From contig NZ_CP151587.1 of NCBI RefSeq assembly GCF_038396845.1, positions 124,001 through 188,000 of the forward strand: DNA of 64,000 nt, written 5' to 3'. Made by a program: the position numbers and the translations under genes. Origin of the DNA: Gymnodinialimonas sp. 57CJ19 (GTDB lineage: Bacteria; Pseudomonadota; Alphaproteobacteria; Rhodobacterales; Rhodobacteraceae). This document shows positions 62,147 through 64,000 of this stretch, piece by piece; the stretch's first letter is position 1, and the number at the start of each line of letters is the position of its first letter. The notes under the pieces are model-generated. The model saw only the letters and a list, made by a program, of their open reading frames with translations. It searched no databases and was not told the origin of the DNA.

Positions 62147-63129
62147 AGCATGCTCGGGACGACCAAATCAGGTGGGCGGTGCCCGTCGGCGAACGTCTTG
62201 ATATTGACAAGGACCTTCTCCCCCATCTCGGCCCGCCCCTCTCGGGTGGCACTGCCCATATGGGGCAGCAGCACCACGTTGGGCAGCTCTCGCAACCTCG
62301 GGTTCACCTCTCGGCCCTTTTCAAACACGTCCAAGCCCGCGCCCGAGATCTCGCCCGCGCGCAGCATCCGTGTCAGGGCGTTTTCGTCGATCACCTCCCC
62401 GCGAGAGGTATTCACGATCACCGCGTCGGGCTTCATCAGCTTCAACCGTCGCGCGTTCATCAGGTGAAAGGTGCTTGGCGTATGCGGGCAGTTGACGCTG
62501 ACCACATCCATGCGTGCAATCATCTGGTCGAGGCTTTCCCAATAGGTGGCCTCCAACGCGGTCTCTACATCTTCATGCAAGCGCCGGCGGTTGTGGTAAT
62601 GCACCTGCATCCCGAAAGCCGCCGCGCGTTTGGCGACGGCCTGGCCAATCCGGCCCATGCCCAGAATGCCCAGGCGTTTCCCGCCCACACGTCCGCCCAT
62701 GAACGCGGTCGGGGCCCATCCGGCCCAATTGCCTTCCTGCATCACGGCCATGCCTTCAGGCACCCGGCGCAACACGCCAAGGATCAGGGCCATGGCCATA
62801 TCGGCGGTGTCATCGGTCATCACGCCCGGCGTGTTGGAAACCAGAATCCCCCTCTGCCGCGCGGTCGACACATCAACATGGTCAATCCCCGCCCCGTAGT
62901 TGGCGATCAGCTTCAGCCGATCTCCCGCTTGCCCCAACATGCCCCCCCCAATCCGATCTGAGATGCACGGCACCAGAACATCGGCGCGGCGCATGGCCTC
63001 TACCAGCTCGTCTCGGGTCATGGGGCGGTCGTCTTCGCGCAGTTCTACGTCGAACAATTCGCTCATCCGCGTCTCGACCGCTTCGGGTAACCGTCGCGTA
63101 ACGACAACACTTAGACGCGTAGATGGCAT
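62143..63129 (-). CDS. D-2-hydroxyacid dehydrogenase (glyoxylate/hydroxypyruvate reductase type)
   Basis: This 328-residue enzyme has the NAD(P)-binding motif GILGMGRIGQAVAKR near 150 and the catalytic Arg in ANYGAGIDHVD-type context. NTSRGEVIDENAL, DVFEKG with the catalytic Glu and LLPHMGSATREGR with the catalytic His follow. Sequence and length suit GyaR-like glyoxylate reductases. GGAG seven bases before ATG 63129 fixes the start; the frame is open to 63321. Substrate preference is inferred. Confidence 0.9.
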   Translation of the reverse strand: MPSTRLSVVVTRRLPEAVETRMSELFDVELREDDRPMTRDELVEAMRRADVLVPCISDRIGGGMLGQAGDRLKLIANYGAGIDHVDVSTARQRGILVSNTPGVMTDDTADMAMALILGVLRRVPEGMAVMQEGNWAGWAPTAFMGGRVGGKRLGILGMGRIGQAVAKRAAAFGMQVHYHNRRRLHEDVETALEATYWESLDQMIARMDVVSVNCPHTPSTFHLMNARRLKLMKPDAVIVNTSRGEVIDENALTRMLRAGEISGAGLDVFEKGREVNPRLRELPNVVLLPHMGSATREGRAEMGEKVLVNIKTFADGHRPPDLVVPSML

Positions 63130-63262
63130 GGGGCGGCTCCGTCTTATGGATTTTGATCTTTCATCGTGACACTCTCTTATCGTTACCCGAGGCGCAAGAT
63201 CGCGGGAACGATTGAGGACAACACCGGGGCCATTTTGCGCCCCTTCGGATCGAGGCAGCCCC

Positions 63263-63796
63263 ATGCGGATCATTCTGATCGGCCTATTTTCTATATTTGC
63301 CGTGTTTATGGCCCCCAGCACGCCCGCGTTGGCGCAATCCGGCGATGATGCAGAAGCGGCCGAGCGTCGCGTGGGCCCCGTGACAGGCTACCCCCTGCCC
63401 CGCTACGTCACCATGCGCGCGACCGAGGGCAATGCCCGGCGCGGCCCTTCGCGCAGTCACCGAATCGATTGGGTGTTCACCCGTCGCCACATGCCGATGA
63501 TGATCGTGGCCGAACATGGCCATTGGCGCCGTGTGGTGGACCGTGACGGCGCGGGCGGCTGGATGCACTACACGCTATTATCCGGCGAACGCGCCGCGAT
63601 TGTGGAAACCGACATGCTGCCGCTTTATGCGCGCCCGGACCCCACCTCGACCATCCGGGCCCATGCCGAAGTGGGCGTGACCGGGCATCTGGACGAATGC
63701 GTCCCCGGTTGGTGCATGATGGAGGTCGGCGGCTACCAGGGTTGGGTCGATGCCAATGCCATTTGGGGCGTTGAGCCCGGCGAGGTTTTCGACTGA
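63263..63796 (+). CDS. secreted SH3-domain protein
   Basis: This protein (177 residues from ATG 63263, GAGG seven bases upstream) has a signal peptide (MRIILIGLFSIFAVFMAPST, cleavage near ALA-QS). Two bacterial SH3-like repeats follow: RATEGNARRGPSRSHRIDWVF to GWMHYTLL, and MLPLYARPDPTSTIRAHAE to GWVDANAIWG. The second contains two Cys residues (ECVPGWC) that may form a disulfide. A cell-envelope role is likely. The frame is open to 63212. Confidence 0.87.
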   Translation: MRIILIGLFSIFAVFMAPSTPALAQSGDDAEAAERRVGPVTGYPLPRYVTMRATEGNARRGPSRSHRIDWVFTRRHMPMMIVAEHGHWRRVVDRDGAGGWMHYTLLSGERAAIVETDMLPLYARPDPTSTIRAHAEVGVTGHLDECVPGWCMMEVGGYQGWVDANAIWGVEPGEVFD

Positions 63797-63802
63797 TCGC
63801 CC

Positions 63803-64000
63803 CTAGGGCTTCAAACCATGTTCCTCGGCCCGCTCCAGACAATGCCGCATCAAGGCGATCCTCTCTGCGTCCGAGGCCGCTTGCACGCCATTTGGCACGA
63901 TATGGGTCAGGGTCGGATCATTCACTTGGGAACAGCCCAGGAAAACATCCCGAAACGCGCGGTTGCTCCCGAGCATGGCGAATTCGGGGCCGCAAGCAGT
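63803..64000 (-). CDS. C-terminus of an unidentified protein (partial)
   Basis: The last 65 codons of a minus-strand gene are visible, ending ALMRHCLERAEEHGLKP with TAG at 63803-63805. It contains three Cys (one in ACGPEF, one in LGCSQV, one in RHCLE). No family is recognised. It converges on the SH3 protein gene, six bases from its stop. Confidence 0.65.
   Translation of the reverse strand, partial: TACGPEFAMLGSNRAFRDVFLGCSQVNDPTLTHIVPNGVQAASDAERIALMRHCLERAEEHGLKP

Noticed and set aside
1..64000. CRISPR array
   Set aside because: No regularly spaced direct repeats or cas genes were seen anywhere in the window.
1..64000. Prophage or integrative element
   Set aside because: Apart from the single IS, no integrase or phage structural genes are present, and the two tRNA genes show no flanking direct repeats that I can detect.

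Overview
The window is about 61% GC and gene-dense, with many ATGA start/stop overlaps. Its gene order (ihfB-lapA-trpF-trpB, a fused Mrp/Pha antiporter operon, an Anbu proteasome-like cluster, rplY and pth nearby) suggests a chromosome segment of an alphaproteobacterium, most likely a marine Rhodobacteraceae (Roseobacter-type) species. This assignment is inference from gene content; no rRNA is present. Both ends are cut inside genes.

Layout. Bases 1-6477 hold a tightly overlapped plus-strand catabolic operon: an M24 'pita-bread' hydrolase that has lost most metal ligands, an imidazolonepropionase-like amidohydrolase, a class I/II aminotransferase, an unrecognised TIM-barrel-like protein and a dihydroorotase/allantoinase-like amidohydrolase. 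A heterodimeric ABC exporter with one degenerate ATP site follows (6544-10256). Then comes an Opp/Dpp-type importer split over two divergent operons (permeases on minus, ATPases on plus), with a FadR-type GntR regulator and a periplasmic binding protein at 15047-17428. Matching TTGTCGACAA-like palindromes lie in the permease promoter and upstream of the GntR gene, which suggests one regulon. The most economical reading is uptake and breakdown of a cyclic amide, ureide or peptide-like nitrogen compound.

Bases 17.7-28.0 kb carry two glycosyltransferases (one fused to a methyltransferase-like domain), a signalling group (hybrid histidine kinase, a secreted molybdopterin-fold protein lacking the metal cysteine, and a divergent NarL-type regulator), and an adenylation-carrier-reductase (A-T-R) enzyme convergent with an SDR. 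From 28 to 46 kb the content is mostly housekeeping: tRNA-Ser, rarD, ychF, a MATE pump, trpA, lldD, rplY, pth, trpB, trpF, lapA, ihfB and tRNA-Arg. This part is interrupted by a complete IS1595-family element (34991-36912) with 24-bp inverted ends, an 8-bp target duplication and AT-richer passenger genes.

From 46.3 to 50.3 kb is a four-gene Anbu cluster (circularly permuted ATP-grasp, alpha-E, transglutaminase, proteasome-like peptidase), which probably makes and breaks an unknown peptide-like product. An RND efflux pair, a six-gene Mrp-type cation/proton antiporter operon and a guanidinium exporter (gdx) follow. gdx is preceded by two ACGA-loop hairpins that match a guanidine-II riboswitch. 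The window ends with a hydroxyacid dehydrogenase coupled to a membrane protein of unknown role, an SH3-like secreted protein and a truncated gene.
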